Shown: positions 9,601 through 18,900, counted from the stretch's first letter. The stretch is 26,571 nucleotides of DNA from Trichomonas tenax (GCA_023091735.1 JALKBU010000726.1:1-26571), one strand, 5' to 3'. Translations and numbers: made by a program. Notes: generated from the sequence alone by a model not told the origin.

Positions 9601-9873
9601 TTCATGGTAGGTGATAAGTGTCTTGTTGTTGATGTTATCACTAAGAATTATTTCGCCGACGAAGAATTAATCAAGGACCATCTTACCTGTTTTGACGTTA
9701 TCACAACACTTCTTCAGGGTTCTTACTTGCTCATTGCTGCAGCTGTTTGCCATACAATTGCAACAATCGGCATCAACGTGACTTTGAAGAAACTGTTCAA
9801 ACAGATGGCTATGTATGAAAGAAAGAGGAGAGAAGATAAAGGTCTTTCTCCTCTATTAGCGAAGACAAAATAA
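6649..9873 (+). CDS. TULIP (BPI/LBP-like) - PqiA/LetA-like fusion membrane protein
   Basis: 1074 aa from the ATG at 6649; four more codons are open back to a TTG at 6637, which is not a credible eukaryotic start. A short signal peptide (MFFFLKLALC) leads into a lumenal/extracellular part (about 15-475) with the amphipathic beta-strand pattern of BPI/LBP lipid-binding domains, probably two TULIP units (about 20-190 and 205-465), with several Asn-X-Ser/Thr sites. A TM helix follows at about 478-503. First PqiA-type module: TM segments near 526-548, 589-623, 640-661 and 677-707, with the hallmark GKWSLID. Then a charged cytosolic linker (about 710-840; YSYSYSYS, KPKKKK, Pro-rich). Second PqiA-type module: about 845-867, 918-946, 962-985 and 1022-1046, with WACLDVFVIAI. 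Bacterial PqiA/LetA are inner-membrane partners of MCE lipid-transport proteins; I see no CxxC zinc ribbon here. Inference: lipid handling at the plasma membrane or an endomembrane. Confidence 0.75.
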   Translation: MFFFLKLALCETIDYDKICDIKCFVQSMVFDLGDKAIEIGGGIGMKDIKVHSISLNNFEFQFNPETTAIDEQFEIKLYLDCIANGVYYDALSSGTFTAVATGVTVSLGMTFQTDQYGFIVNVIIEPYPTCNIQIDDLKITSTQAGLTILTPLIRAIRNQIAPMVCPEIQKLGQNITEMIQPFNNMTRNNLNGSVPFDIPLEDDIIELDTNVLFRALRYIFGTLIENDGPFDLNKLLGRVTNNTGKFTLKDLLVIMDSIKDFMNFSTIFEIPVDALNGSIVLSLDDFFIDGLNTFHDLNLLHVVSHYDLMTNIRLRHFSVGASISLALKDAITGEITLGQKVSVEVTLNDNKIGFIAQLALPHGRGDDYSNAMCTDIDCIGALFSSKGTAFTNFNLSTTLDHASINLTTGQLQDKLNIAINNLLLFISLHFGKFTGAFLTGLMHDNLIPMINHIITTKIDETDCKKQEDPPYRDIDSFSTYLSLAVLGGFGVFLALFVVFFVNNCKSLRKSFFRNDEYASLLMTKKLPVWFRLLIPFILLLTFALFISSNTGLGASVFGKIYLGKNGKHVELPSLFDFGLINSILDMWHSGALVLAVLIAIMSCAWPYTKIVFMFVVWCLPATKIKPHQRQKAVTILDILGKWSLIDSYVMILMLIAFRMKINLPPIDDDNVFQINLFVFPAYGFITLVIGTILSLLCSQIILAAERYVDKEKLKDHEIQVLYDEEEKKREKEMEAEYSYSYSYSDDLPPRSTENDKKKSKEKKARRITMEVELNDIDDSPKPKKKKQDNIDDGVPAPTPDPEVPPASQNQQLLEHEKKPKKKMTLKQHMLEKESFVVYVWAEGLIMKNLITLALLFGIILFLFGSYMKTFSFEFVGLAGWALQLLNAEQYREYSVIDLGLKLPDAAEQPNSFTVRCTQAVYILVTNIMPLIHMIGLCILWFIPLKIKRIHFMEKLCEYMYSWACLDVFVIAIVAAVMEISQLAKFMVGDKCLVVDVITKNYFADEELIKDHLTCFDVITTLLQGSYLLIAAAVCHTIATIGINVTLKKLFKQMAMYERKRREDKGLSPLLAKTK

Positions 9874-9930
9874 TTCATTTTTATATTTGTAAAAATATAT
9901 TTCTGTTTTTATAAATGAAAACACATAAAT

Positions 9931-12669
9931 TTAAAGGACAAGGGGTACATCTGTAGTACCAATTGATTTAGTTCTCTTGCATGTTTTGATTGTAATTAGC
10001 AAAGCCATTACAATCATCAACAGCCCAGCGAGAACACAGGCAGTCAACATTAAAGGAAAAGCATAAGGTTTCTGCCACCACACAACAATAAATTGACTAT
10101 TATCATCATTATTATCTTTATTTGCTGTGGAGACTGGGAATAATGTTCGTATAGGAGGAACTTCCGGTGTTTGTAGAGGGACACTCGATGGACTTGGAGC
10201 AGGAGTTGCCGGAATAAAAGTAGAGTCAATGAAATCGAGTATAGCCTTTCCTGCGTTAAATGCTCTTGCAACAATAGTAATATTGGTTCCAGGCTCAAGA
10301 ACTTCGTAATTAGAATGAACCTCATAAGGCGAGGCATCCCTGAATTCAATTGAAGCAAAACTATCATGTGGATACCAAGAATTGCCCTTAATCAAATAAA
10401 AGAAGGCATTTCCATGGAATTTGAGATCAATTCGAGGCTTAGTGATATTAGGAACAGTTTGTACGAAATAGTTAAGGCCAGTACCAACGAAAGATAGTGA
10501 TTTCTTAACCTTTATATCGCACTTGTTTCCAGCATATCCACTATGACATTTACAAATACCTCTTGTGCAGGACTCACAATTATTACTGAAGCAATGCGTG
10601 TTATCTTGGAAAGTAAGCTTAGCGAATTTGTTATTTGAAACAGCAAATGCAAATGAAATATTTCCTTCAAAATTAGATGATAAAACATGAGCTTTCCATT
10701 TTCCAGGAACAGAATTAGCTAAAACTTTCTTGTTCGTTGTTGCAATTGCAAAGCTTTTCGTAACTGTATAGTTGTTTCCTTGTGGGTCTTCGAGAATGAG
10801 ATCTAAATCTGCGTATAATGGGTAGGCGGCATTTCTGGAAACTGGTGGATCAAGCCACGATATCGATGCCGAAACATTACCCGTGTCAGAATCAAATTCC
10901 GTTGACATATGCTGAAGACCAGCTATGGTTTGTCGATCAGAAAAGGAAGCCTGAATAGCCAGATTCAGCTGCGGAATTCCATGTCCCAATTCAATTGTTG
11001 ATTCATCAGGAGAAGAAGCAATGATCATTGATTTAAGCAAAGAAGAGCTCGGAGTGTAGCCTGATTCGCGCATTTTCTGCCGTAAAAGTGTTGCAAGTCC
11101 TGCTATCATTGGGGTTGATTCTGAGGTTCCACTAAACTTATACAAACTATCAGCTGTGCATTTTCTCTCCGAAGTAGAGGTTCCATAAGAAAGTGGGCCT
11201 AAAATTTCACCTGGCGCAGAAATATCGGGCTTTGACAGTCCTGAGTATGTTGGACCTGAACTAGCGAAATCTGCTTTCTTATTTCTATTATATGAATTTA
11301 TATGGAATGAAAAATTTGCTTTTGATGAGAACTTAATTGCATCAAAATCCTCTTGCGATTGTGTTGCTAATACAGCAGCTTGACTTTCAGGGCAATCCAT
11401 GCTGTTTCTAATAATAACAATCTTCGAACCGCTTGTTTCTACATTTTTAACTGAATCACAGCTATCTTCGGCTGTTATATAAGTTGGCTTTGATACATCA
11501 AATATTGGCTCTTCGCCTTGCATTAAATTCCAAAGAAGCTGTGACCACGGTGTCTGTATTAATGAAATGACTTTGTCATCAAATTGAATTTGTGGTTGAT
11601 TTGATTCTGACATTCTTTGACCCGGTGTTCCTTCGCTGGCACCAACACAAAAAACATTCTTTGCAGATGATGGACTTTCTATTGTTGCCTCTTTGGCATT
11701 GTTTCCTGCTGCAAACAGGAACAAAATATCAGAGTTATTATACGCAATTTCATCCCAAAGAGAAGTAGTAAGTTGCTGGAAATCTTTTTCTTGAGAGCCC
11801 CAGCTATTGGATATTATTCCGCTGTTGTATGCTTTCATGCGATTTATGAGTGCCTCTTTATCAAAATTATCATATATATCTTTTCTGTCACCCAACGCGA
11901 GATCTAAGAAAAATAGTTTTGATTCAGGTGCAATTCCATTGTATAAAGGTAAAACATTACCGCAATTAGCATTTCCTGACAATATAGCAGCTGTGTGAGT
12001 TCCATGACCCGGGATGTAGTCATTGAAATCCTTCCAAGCATCGTAATAAATTATTTTACGATGATTCATATTTTCAGTATTTGCTTTCAGTTCAACAGTC
12101 GAATCATAAAACATAGGATGCTTGTAATCGATGCCAGTATCTGTTACAGTAACGATTTCATTAGATCCATTTATGTTAAGTGATCTTGGATATGTCATGT
12201 ATCCATTCTTGTAACCAATATCATTTTTACCCGTTTCAAGAAATCCTGCCTCGAATCTAGTACTAAAACTAATTGGATTTTGTTTTTGTATTTCTAGAAC
12301 ATGCTTATCATTGCATATTGATTGCAGTTGCTGTACTGATGGGTTCTCTATAACAAAATAGTTTCCATAAAGTCTTTTCGCAGGAATTGATTCTGAAAAT
12401 ACGAAATTACTTGTTGTCTCAACAACATAATATGAATCTGATGATTCCAAAGTCGATCTAATTGGAATATTAGTCCTAATTTTAGTCATTTCGAAGTTTT
12501 TGAAAACTTCAAAATTTGATTTATCGATATAGATATCTCTTTTTGTGCTAGAGACATAAGATTTTGAATCGAAGGAGTAGTTTAAGGCATTCGGGTTGTC
12601 AATTATAACTCTGTACCAACCTTCAACAATGAATAAACTAAATATCAAATGCATGTTTAATTTTGTCAT
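9931..12669 (-). CDS. Subtilisin-like serine peptidase (S8), type I membrane protein
   Basis: 912 aa. An N-terminal hydrophobic signal (HLIFSLFIVEG) is followed by a propeptide-like region to about 150. All catalytic elements of family S8 are present: Asp177 (VTDTGID), His222 (GHGTHTA), oxyanion Asn323 (AAGNN) and Ser516 (SGTSESTP; the usual GTSMATP has Met-Ala where this has Glu-Ser). An insert at about 350-475 separates the oxyanion region from the Ser block, as in PA-type insertions. A Cys-rich EGF-like motif occupies 693-717. A Thr/Pro-rich stalk (about 820-850) precedes a TM helix (about 869-893) and a 19-residue tail. T. vaginalis has surface subtilisins of this plan (TvSUB1-type, family knowledge). 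It should be an active ectopeptidase. It converges with the TULIP-PqiA gene, the stops being only 57 bases apart. Three TGTCAAA repeats precede the start. Confidence 0.9.
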   Translation of the reverse strand: MTKLNMHLIFSLFIVEGWYRVIIDNPNALNYSFDSKSYVSSTKRDIYIDKSNFEVFKNFEMTKIRTNIPIRSTLESSDSYYVVETTSNFVFSESIPAKRLYGNYFVIENPSVQQLQSICNDKHVLEIQKQNPISFSTRFEAGFLETGKNDIGYKNGYMTYPRSLNINGSNEIVTVTDTGIDYKHPMFYDSTVELKANTENMNHRKIIYYDAWKDFNDYIPGHGTHTAAILSGNANCGNVLPLYNGIAPESKLFFLDLALGDRKDIYDNFDKEALINRMKAYNSGIISNSWGSQEKDFQQLTTSLWDEIAYNNSDILFLFAAGNNAKEATIESPSSAKNVFCVGASEGTPGQRMSESNQPQIQFDDKVISLIQTPWSQLLWNLMQGEEPIFDVSKPTYITAEDSCDSVKNVETSGSKIVIIRNSMDCPESQAAVLATQSQEDFDAIKFSSKANFSFHINSYNRNKKADFASSGPTYSGLSKPDISAPGEILGPLSYGTSTSERKCTADSLYKFSGTSESTPMIAGLATLLRQKMRESGYTPSSSLLKSMIIASSPDESTIELGHGIPQLNLAIQASFSDRQTIAGLQHMSTEFDSDTGNVSASISWLDPPVSRNAAYPLYADLDLILEDPQGNNYTVTKSFAIATTNKKVLANSVPGKWKAHVLSSNFEGNISFAFAVSNNKFAKLTFQDNTHCFSNNCESCTRGICKCHSGYAGNKCDIKVKKSLSFVGTGLNYFVQTVPNITKPRIDLKFHGNAFFYLIKGNSWYPHDSFASIEFRDASPYEVHSNYEVLEPGTNITIVARAFNAGKAILDFIDSTFIPATPAPSPSSVPLQTPEVPPIRTLFPVSTANKDNNDDNSQFIVVWWQKPYAFPLMLTACVLAGLLMIVMALLITIKTCKRTKSIGTTDVPLVL

Positions 12670-12702
12670 TTTGACATCTAATTTGACATATTTTTGACAT
12701 CA
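12668..12702 (-). repeat. Triple ATGTCAAA repeat at the subtilisin start
   Basis: On the minus strand ATGTCAAA occurs three times at spacings of about 12-15 bases, the last abutting the start codon. It may be part of the leader or a protein-binding array. Confidence 0.5.
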
Positions 12703-12707
12703 AAAGG

Positions 12708-12719
12708 TTATAAAAAGTG
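12708..12719 (-). promoter_or_regulatory. CACTTTTTATAA element upstream of the subtilisin gene
   Basis: The same 12-mer lies upstream of the RalGAP gene (19960-19971), where it overlaps an initiator-like TCACTT. Here the preceding base is G rather than T, so the TCA is lost. It sits 39 bases from the ATG. A core-promoter role is inferred. Confidence 0.35.
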
Positions 12720-12871
12720 CTATTAACGAGATTTCAAGAGCCGCAAAGCAGGGTCACTTTTTTTGGTTATATGTGTATTTGCTAAAATTATTTTTGGTAA
12801 AAATGTTTAGCATAGTCATTAAGATATAATATTAAAAATGTCAAGCCGTCGCTCCTAACTGAAATTTTGAT

Positions 12872-13575
12872 ATGAAAATTACCTCATATGATGTCTGCGA
12901 TGAATCACATCTATTAAAACTAAAACGAATTGCATGCAGATCCTTAGCACTCACAGACTCGCCTTATCTTGCGCTTAAAACAAATGAATATGACGTCGAT
13001 CCACCCTCAAGATCTTGGGTGAACAAGATGTTAGAGGGTTTACAATGCTCACTCAAATATCGCCGGGAACTCGATCCTTCAAGGTATCTTGGTTGCAGTA
13101 GAGATATTATAATCAACTTCTTTCAAAGATATCAAGATTTAATACGAAGTATACCACCAGAGCTACTGCTCATTCACATATCCCTAAAATCAACCGGAAG
13201 GTGTTCCACAATGACACTTTTCGGGTATTTATTGAATAAAATTTTGTTTCGCGGCTTATGGTCAGATTCCATTTTTGTAAGACTACGTTATACTCAAAAA
13301 GAAAAGAAAGAAATCAGCTACGTATTCCCTCTAACAGACACAGAAAAGTCTAAAAGGCGTGTTCAAGTCCATAAATACAAAGGTAAATTATTGATTGATA
13401 TCAGAGAACTTTATTGTAAGGATGATGAATGGCTTCCCGGTAAAAAGGTATTTCGCTTCGCGTTGAAGACTTTAAGAAGCTCTTGGAGCTTCTTCCTCTG
13501 ATAAAAGAATCTGTCAATTGACTTGCTGGGAACCTAGATGACAATGAGATTGAAATTGTTGAACTTGAAGATTAG
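12872..13575 (+). pseudogene. Transposase N-terminus fused to a broken PC4/Sub1 domain
   Basis: An open frame runs 12872-13501 (209 aa). Residues about 25-95 resemble the CENP-B/Tc5-type helix-turn-helix of DDE_1 (pogo/Tigger-like) transposases: SRSWVNKMLE, SLKYRRELDPSRYLGCS, then INFFQRY...IRSIPPELL, stopping just before the expected FNxDET. Residues about 162-192 match the PC4 fold (RRVQVHKYKGKLLIDIREL, then EWLPGKK). The normal continuation (GISLRVEDFKKLLELLPL) lies one frame back, from the G at 13447, so one base is missing in the AAAAAGG run. That frame then meets TGA at 13519-13521, after which an acidic stretch (NLDDNEIEIVELED) runs to TAG at 13573-13575. The frame break plus the probable premature stop suggest a dead gene. 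PC4 binds single-stranded DNA and acts as a transcription coactivator. A sequencing error in the A-run could explain the first lesion only. Confidence 0.6.
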
Positions 13576-14124
13576 GCCTTTTTTTCTTAAATTTTAACTC
13601 AAATCTAACCACTTTAGATATTAACTCGGTTTTGCAAAATATTAGCAGCCGTAACTACAGCTATGCGTTTTCGTTTTGACCACCAGAAAGTAAATAACAT
13701 TGGATTATAATTTCAATATCAGAAATTGAATGTATCTAATATAGTTAAAAATCCCATCCCACAGTTATTTAGAAGACCAATTATATACAAGGTGGCAACA
13801 TAAATCCTGCGCTTGCAAACAACTTCCAATTACATTATTTTTCAATCCTACCGGAAACTCTCAGTTTTGTGGTCATGCGATAGCAATTGGTATTCTTTTA
13901 GTGATTATCGTCTGTTGGTTGTTAATTCTGAAAGCGCAATTTAGACAATAAAAGTATGAATATCACAATAAAATTTTATATAAAATGAAAATATTGCCTT
14001 GTTTCTCGCCAAAACCTTCTCTAGGGTTCACATACTCTGTTGGCTTGGTATTTGCTCCTTCTAGCGCATCTTATACTACTTACAAACATATTTTTTTAAT
14101 GATAAAAACAAAACAAAAATGAAA
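13576..14124. other. Intergenic region with gene debris
   Basis: Apart from the orphan membrane tail at 13745-13951, nothing is recognised. With the broken gene on its left it forms a stretch of about 1.2 kb that appears to hold no intact gene. Confidence 0.5.
13745..13951 (+). pseudogene. Orphan C-terminal tail of a membrane protein
   Basis: Between a TAG (13742-13744) and a TAA (13949-13951) 68 codons are open without any ATG. They read as a Cys-containing extracellular stretch (HKSCACKQLP, NPTGNSQFCG), a clean hydrophobic helix (AIAIGILLVIIVCWLLIL) and a short polar tail (KAQFRQ). This is the layout of the C-terminal anchor of a type I surface protein. The upstream part of such a gene is absent, so I read it as a fragment. 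A spliced exon or chance is possible. Confidence 0.4.
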
Positions 14125-15882
14125 TCACATGTCCTTAGGGCTGTTGTTATTCTTAGAGTCAGCGGGGACAAATGGCTGAAAATCTAACACTGTTTCTATT
14201 CCTTCCTGTGTCTCCATCATCGACTTAGAACGCTCGTAGTATGAACTTTTAGTGCTTCGGGTTGTCAATCCTGTTAATGTGTTTGTGTTTTGGTCCGGAA
14301 GTTCTTTGAAGTACATCTTTCCATCATCGCCGATTGCATACTTGTCGTTGACTCCCAACATCTTTGGATTTCGTGCTGGAACTAATGGCAATGGCCCTTT
14401 TAGCTCAGCTGTCTTCTTTCGAGGAGTGACGACTTTGTTTGATGCTGCAGACCTCGAGGTAGAGCGAACTGGAGGCTCTTTCGTCGCTGTGTTGTAAGCG
14501 TGAGGCCTCAGATTGCCTGTCTCCATGTATGCGAAGAATTCATCACGTTTGACGTAAGAATCGAATTCTTGTTTGGCAATTGATTTGTCGACTTTCATGC
14601 TCAGTCCGAGTTTGACTTTAGAAAGGTCTTTCCTAACTTCTTCGACGTCTCTGAGTCCCTCCAATATTGTCTTTATGTCGCTGCGCTGCAAATTGGATCC
14701 AATTCCTGTCAAAGCGTCTGTTAATCTGTTCGTTATTTCCTCTTCGACATCTGCTAAAACTTTCGCTGTTAACACAGCAGTGTCGATTTGCGATGTCGAG
14801 TGCGCGTTTTTAATATTTTCTTCCATCACTTCAATCAATTCTTCTTTTCCTTTCTCCCTTGTGCTTGTGCAGTTCTGCGGTCCATCGAAGTTAGTTCCAA
14901 TTGTTCTCTTCTTGTATTTCTTTAGAATCAGTCCAAATTTAGGCTCCAAAACTTCAGTGACGCCGCTGTCGCATCCGACATCGCGAAGTTCGACTCTCTC
15001 GTAGTTTTCTGGCGAGAGAGAGCCTTCAGCGTCGTCATCGCCGACAGAGCTCGCGAGACGCTTTAGTTGAGCGAATTCATTGATGCATTCAGACTGCTCT
15101 CTGTTGACTCTGTTTCTCTCGACACTCAACATTTCGAAGCAGCGCTGAATTTTCTCTTCATTTGTGAGTTTGATGTCAGCGAAAACCTGCGGAATGATGT
15201 CAGGAATACGGATTTGCTTATTCACAGGCATGCTCTTGAACATCATGATTAGTTCTGCAAGATTTGATGTCGAAATATAACTTTCAAGAATCTCTTTGTC
15301 AACTTTGTTGTTAATGTGTTCTTCAACTTCTTCGTTCTGTTTACTAATGAATTCTTTCATCGAAGCCCACTTGTCATCAATCATTTTACCCTGGTCTTGA
15401 ATTTTCTGGTGAATAACTTGGACAGCATCAGTCATGTCATTGGACATTTTACTCGCATGCTTGATTTCGACCTTTAGGTCCTTCACTTCGTCCGGTTTAA
15501 ATGAGTTATTGATAAAATCATCAAATTTTTCTTCTCTTTGTTCGATTCTCGCAACTCTAGATAGAACAGCTTGGACTCTATCACTAATGTCACCAAGTGC
15601 ATCGTCTAATTTCTGTCCATCTTGCGTGTAAACAGAGATCGGATTTCTTGCTAAGTAACTGTTAACGGCATCGTCTACATTTAACATTTGATTATTCAAA
15701 AAGTTGACTTCATTTTTCAGTTGCGAGAATTTTGTCGTTAAAGCTTTAAGTCCTTGATATAACATATTTTGAAAATTAAGAATCTGCTTCATTGATGATT
15801 GAAAAATGTCGATGCTCTGTCCCAATTGGGTCATCTGAGAAACAGCTGTCGGAGGAATGATTTCTTCAATGAAAGAGTCCAT
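14125..15882 (-). CDS. Coiled-coil protein of unknown function
   Basis: 585 aa, no signal peptide or TM helix. Heptad-rich helices span about 15-300, with long runs without Pro or Gly. A variable acidic Ser/Gly segment follows (about 285-300), then a second helical part (about 345-450). The last 130 residues are Ser/Thr/Pro-rich and basic. Two stretches with KVDK (KVDKEILESY near 191 and KVDKSIAKQEF near 425) resemble the repeats seen in flagellar DUF4795-type proteins; this is a weak link only. The gene lies 115 bases downstream of the RalGAP gene on the same strand; the gap carries a TGACATGTAAA motif, so it probably has its own promoter. The start at 15882 is the first ATG; no clear TCA initiator is seen before it. 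Confidence 0.75.
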   Translation of the reverse strand: MDSFIEEIIPPTAVSQMTQLGQSIDIFQSSMKQILNFQNMLYQGLKALTTKFSQLKNEVNFLNNQMLNVDDAVNSYLARNPISVYTQDGQKLDDALGDISDRVQAVLSRVARIEQREEKFDDFINNSFKPDEVKDLKVEIKHASKMSNDMTDAVQVIHQKIQDQGKMIDDKWASMKEFISKQNEEVEEHINNKVDKEILESYISTSNLAELIMMFKSMPVNKQIRIPDIIPQVFADIKLTNEEKIQRCFEMLSVERNRVNREQSECINEFAQLKRLASSVGDDDAEGSLSPENYERVELRDVGCDSGVTEVLEPKFGLILKKYKKRTIGTNFDGPQNCTSTREKGKEELIEVMEENIKNAHSTSQIDTAVLTAKVLADVEEEITNRLTDALTGIGSNLQRSDIKTILEGLRDVEEVRKDLSKVKLGLSMKVDKSIAKQEFDSYVKRDEFFAYMETGNLRPHAYNTATKEPPVRSTSRSAASNKVVTPRKKTAELKGPLPLVPARNPKMLGVNDKYAIGDDGKMYFKELPDQNTNTLTGLTTRSTKSSYYERSKSMMETQEGIETVLDFQPFVPADSKNNNSPKDM

Positions 15883-15948
15883 TTTTAAAAAAAATAACGG
15901 AATTTGAAATTTAGGGGGGAGAAACTAATTTTACACGACAAATATCAT

Positions 15949-15959
15949 TTTACATGTCA
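15949..15959 (-). promoter_or_regulatory. TGACATGTAAA motif copy
   Basis: Exact copy on the coding strand, 67 bases upstream of the coiled-coil gene. A degenerate second copy (TGTCGTGTAAA) follows at 15930-15940. The 115-base gap between two same-strand genes makes a promoter element likely, but this is not shown. Confidence 0.45.
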
Positions 15960-15996
15960 ATAAATTTAAAAAAATTCAAAGAGAATAAAAATATTT

Positions 15997-18900
15997 TTAG
16001 CTGCGTATTGTAAATAGGTGAAGTTCTTGCATTGTTGAATATTCGATTGTATCTGGTTCCGTGTAATCTGTAAACATCTGTTGGATCTTCTTCTCTGTGT
16101 CGAGAGATGGATGTGAGTATGGCATCGAAGCAATTCTCAAGTTCGTCATCGCGATTGAAATTGTTGAGTTGATGAAAGAACACAATGATTCTTTGGCAAC
16201 GACAACAGGTTCATGGAGAGGTCCGAACCACTTGAGGCCATCTCTGTGGTGCATATCAACACGATACAAACCGTTCTGGAGTGGATAAACAATAATGGTG
16301 ACAAAGTTGAATTGCGATGTGATCGTTAATGCGTCATACTGAGAATCAGACTCGACAAACAAAACCTGGATGTGGTCGTTACCGACGTGCTTCTTCTTAT
16401 CGACTTGCTGTGCATCTTTCTCGTTGGTTGGCATCAGAGGGGCGACGTGATACATCGTTTCGTAGTCGAATCCAGATGCGTAAATACTAGAAACACCGTT
16501 CAAGTCCTTCGCTGTGTCTAAGCCACCGCTGTAGCACGGGAAATTCTTCAAGCCGACATTCCAGCCAAGCAATGAAATAAACTCCTTGAATCGCGGGGAA
16601 ACTTGTTCAAGAGATGTTCCGAGGATCTTCAGTTGGTCATTGTTCTGATCGTTGACATAAGCGAGTGCAGCTTTAACGTTCCATCTGTAGTCTGTCTTGA
16701 GGGTATTCGCTGCAAGTGTTTCGACGTTCTTCTTTGATGTTGATGTTTCTTCGACGTGTGTAACAGCTGTTCTCTTGATGAGGCCCGGATATCTCGAGTC
16801 GATGAGTCCAATTGCGTTGAGTGCTGCAGAGCATGGCATTTCGACTTTGAGTGAAGGACGCTGTGGCTTCGCTGGAGTGGGAACATGTGTTATAGCGAAC
16901 TCCTTGTAGAACCTGTTGATTTCACTGATATTCTTCTCGATTGCTTCAGATTCATCGTCGATGGAGTCCATAACATAATCGCGGTTGAAGAAATCAGCGA
17001 ATTTTCCGACTTGTTCTGTGAACCCATTTATGAAAACTTGTTGCTGTTCGTCTTCGTTGATGGAAATGACAGTGTCAGCTCCTTGTTCTGGGCACAATGT
17101 CATCTCACAAACAGTATCGTCGTAGATGTCTGTATCGGGCATTATCTGCCAATTGAACTGTCCAATTCTTGTCTGAACTGCGTAGGACAAATTTCCTGTC
17201 GCCTCATCGAAATCTGGAGTGATGTAAGTGTGGTTAGGCATAAGAACAGTCAATGGCTGATCAGGGCGCTTCTGGACATGAGAGCTTGGGAATGCAGGTG
17301 TGTCATAGAACGGATAAGAGCCCAAGAAGATTGCGAGCATTTCTCTAGCTGAGATGGCGAACTGCTGGATCTGCATCGGATAATCAGATGGGAATATTGA
17401 CTCCTTGATGAAGCGAGAAAGCAAATCACTGAACTTACTCGCCGACTTTCTTCCTGCGTCTAGAGTAGACACCAAAATGTTTGTCATAGCCTGCATGTAC
17501 AAGAATGTGAATGATGGGTCTGTTCCTAATGTAATAGAGTTGGAAATATCAGCGAGATCATCGGCAGCTTTGTACATTGCCTCTGGACAGATCTGGAGAA
17601 GCCTCGAAGAGTGAACGGCGACACTCAAAAACATCTGTAGTGCTGGTTCACTGAACTTTTTAGCAGCATCAGTGATATGGACTAAAAGTCTCTGAAGGTA
17701 CTCTTTATTTGGTTCTGGTTGAAGGATTTCATCAATAATGAAAGCAGAGCATGATGTGACCAGTTTCTCGTTGTTTGTGTCGTGAAGGCTCTTAGAAAGC
17801 CTGTCAATGGCCTGCATAACAATATCGATGGCGTCATGTGTACTCTGGGAGAAGACATTCTTCCAATCTGGCCTCAAAATGTTGGCTCTTTCGCTTAGTT
17901 TCTTGTAATTAGTCTGGAAGATGTCGTCTGGGATAGAGTGAGGGACTCTGAAGAAAGGCGTGGAAGAAAGAAGTGACAAAATCGAGTGTGACATGACTTG
18001 TGATGTTGTCGCAATCTTCATCAATGTCGGGATCAAAATTCCAGCTCCTTTGAATCCAATGATGATGGAATTAACGGAGCATTCGAAGCCGAGCTTTGCG
18101 ACTTCCAAGTTGTTCGACAAAGTTGAGAAAATCAATATCAAATACCAATGACTCAACATTTCATCTGAGAGATGCGCTCTTAAGTCCTGTGTCAACAAAA
18201 GACTCGAAAGGACTTTGAGGCCGTTAAATTGAATGATAGGATTCTCTTCGTGGATCAATGCGGTAAACAAAGCATGAGATGCGATTTCGAATGGTGCAAT
18301 GTGATTGTATTCGATGCCAGGAGGGAACATTTTGAGGCGAGCAAACATTTCGTAGTAAGAACAAACAACAGCGAAACCGTTTTCGCGACACTTCAAGTTT
18401 TCATTTTCATAATATCTTTCTACTGTCTTAATGAATGTCTTTGTCGCTGCGGCGATCTCTTCAGTCTCATTCTTGAACTCTGCAGCAGGTGTAAACGGAA
18501 CGTTGCTCAATGTTTGATCGAATTTAGAAAATGTTGGCCAAGACAGTTTCACACGCTCATGGATGAGTTGTGCTGGTTCATTAATGATCGCTCTCACATG
18601 CTGGGCAACAAAATCGAACGGAGTCGTGATTTTATTGCGCTGATTGCGATCAAATGCGTATTTGCAAGCGTCGTAAATTGTTTCAACATTGACTTTGAAA
18701 ATATTGACAAACTGGAACATTGCAAATAACTGAGCATGCTTTGAAGCAATTGCAGCGTAAATCTCGTGATTCATGATATTATCGACGATGCACTTCCAAA
18801 CATCTTGTTCGGGCTCGTTTGAGTTGATGCAGCGTGCGAGGAGTGATGCCATTATGACAGCAGCAGCCTGTTCGTATTTTGCAGCTATTGCGAGAACTTG

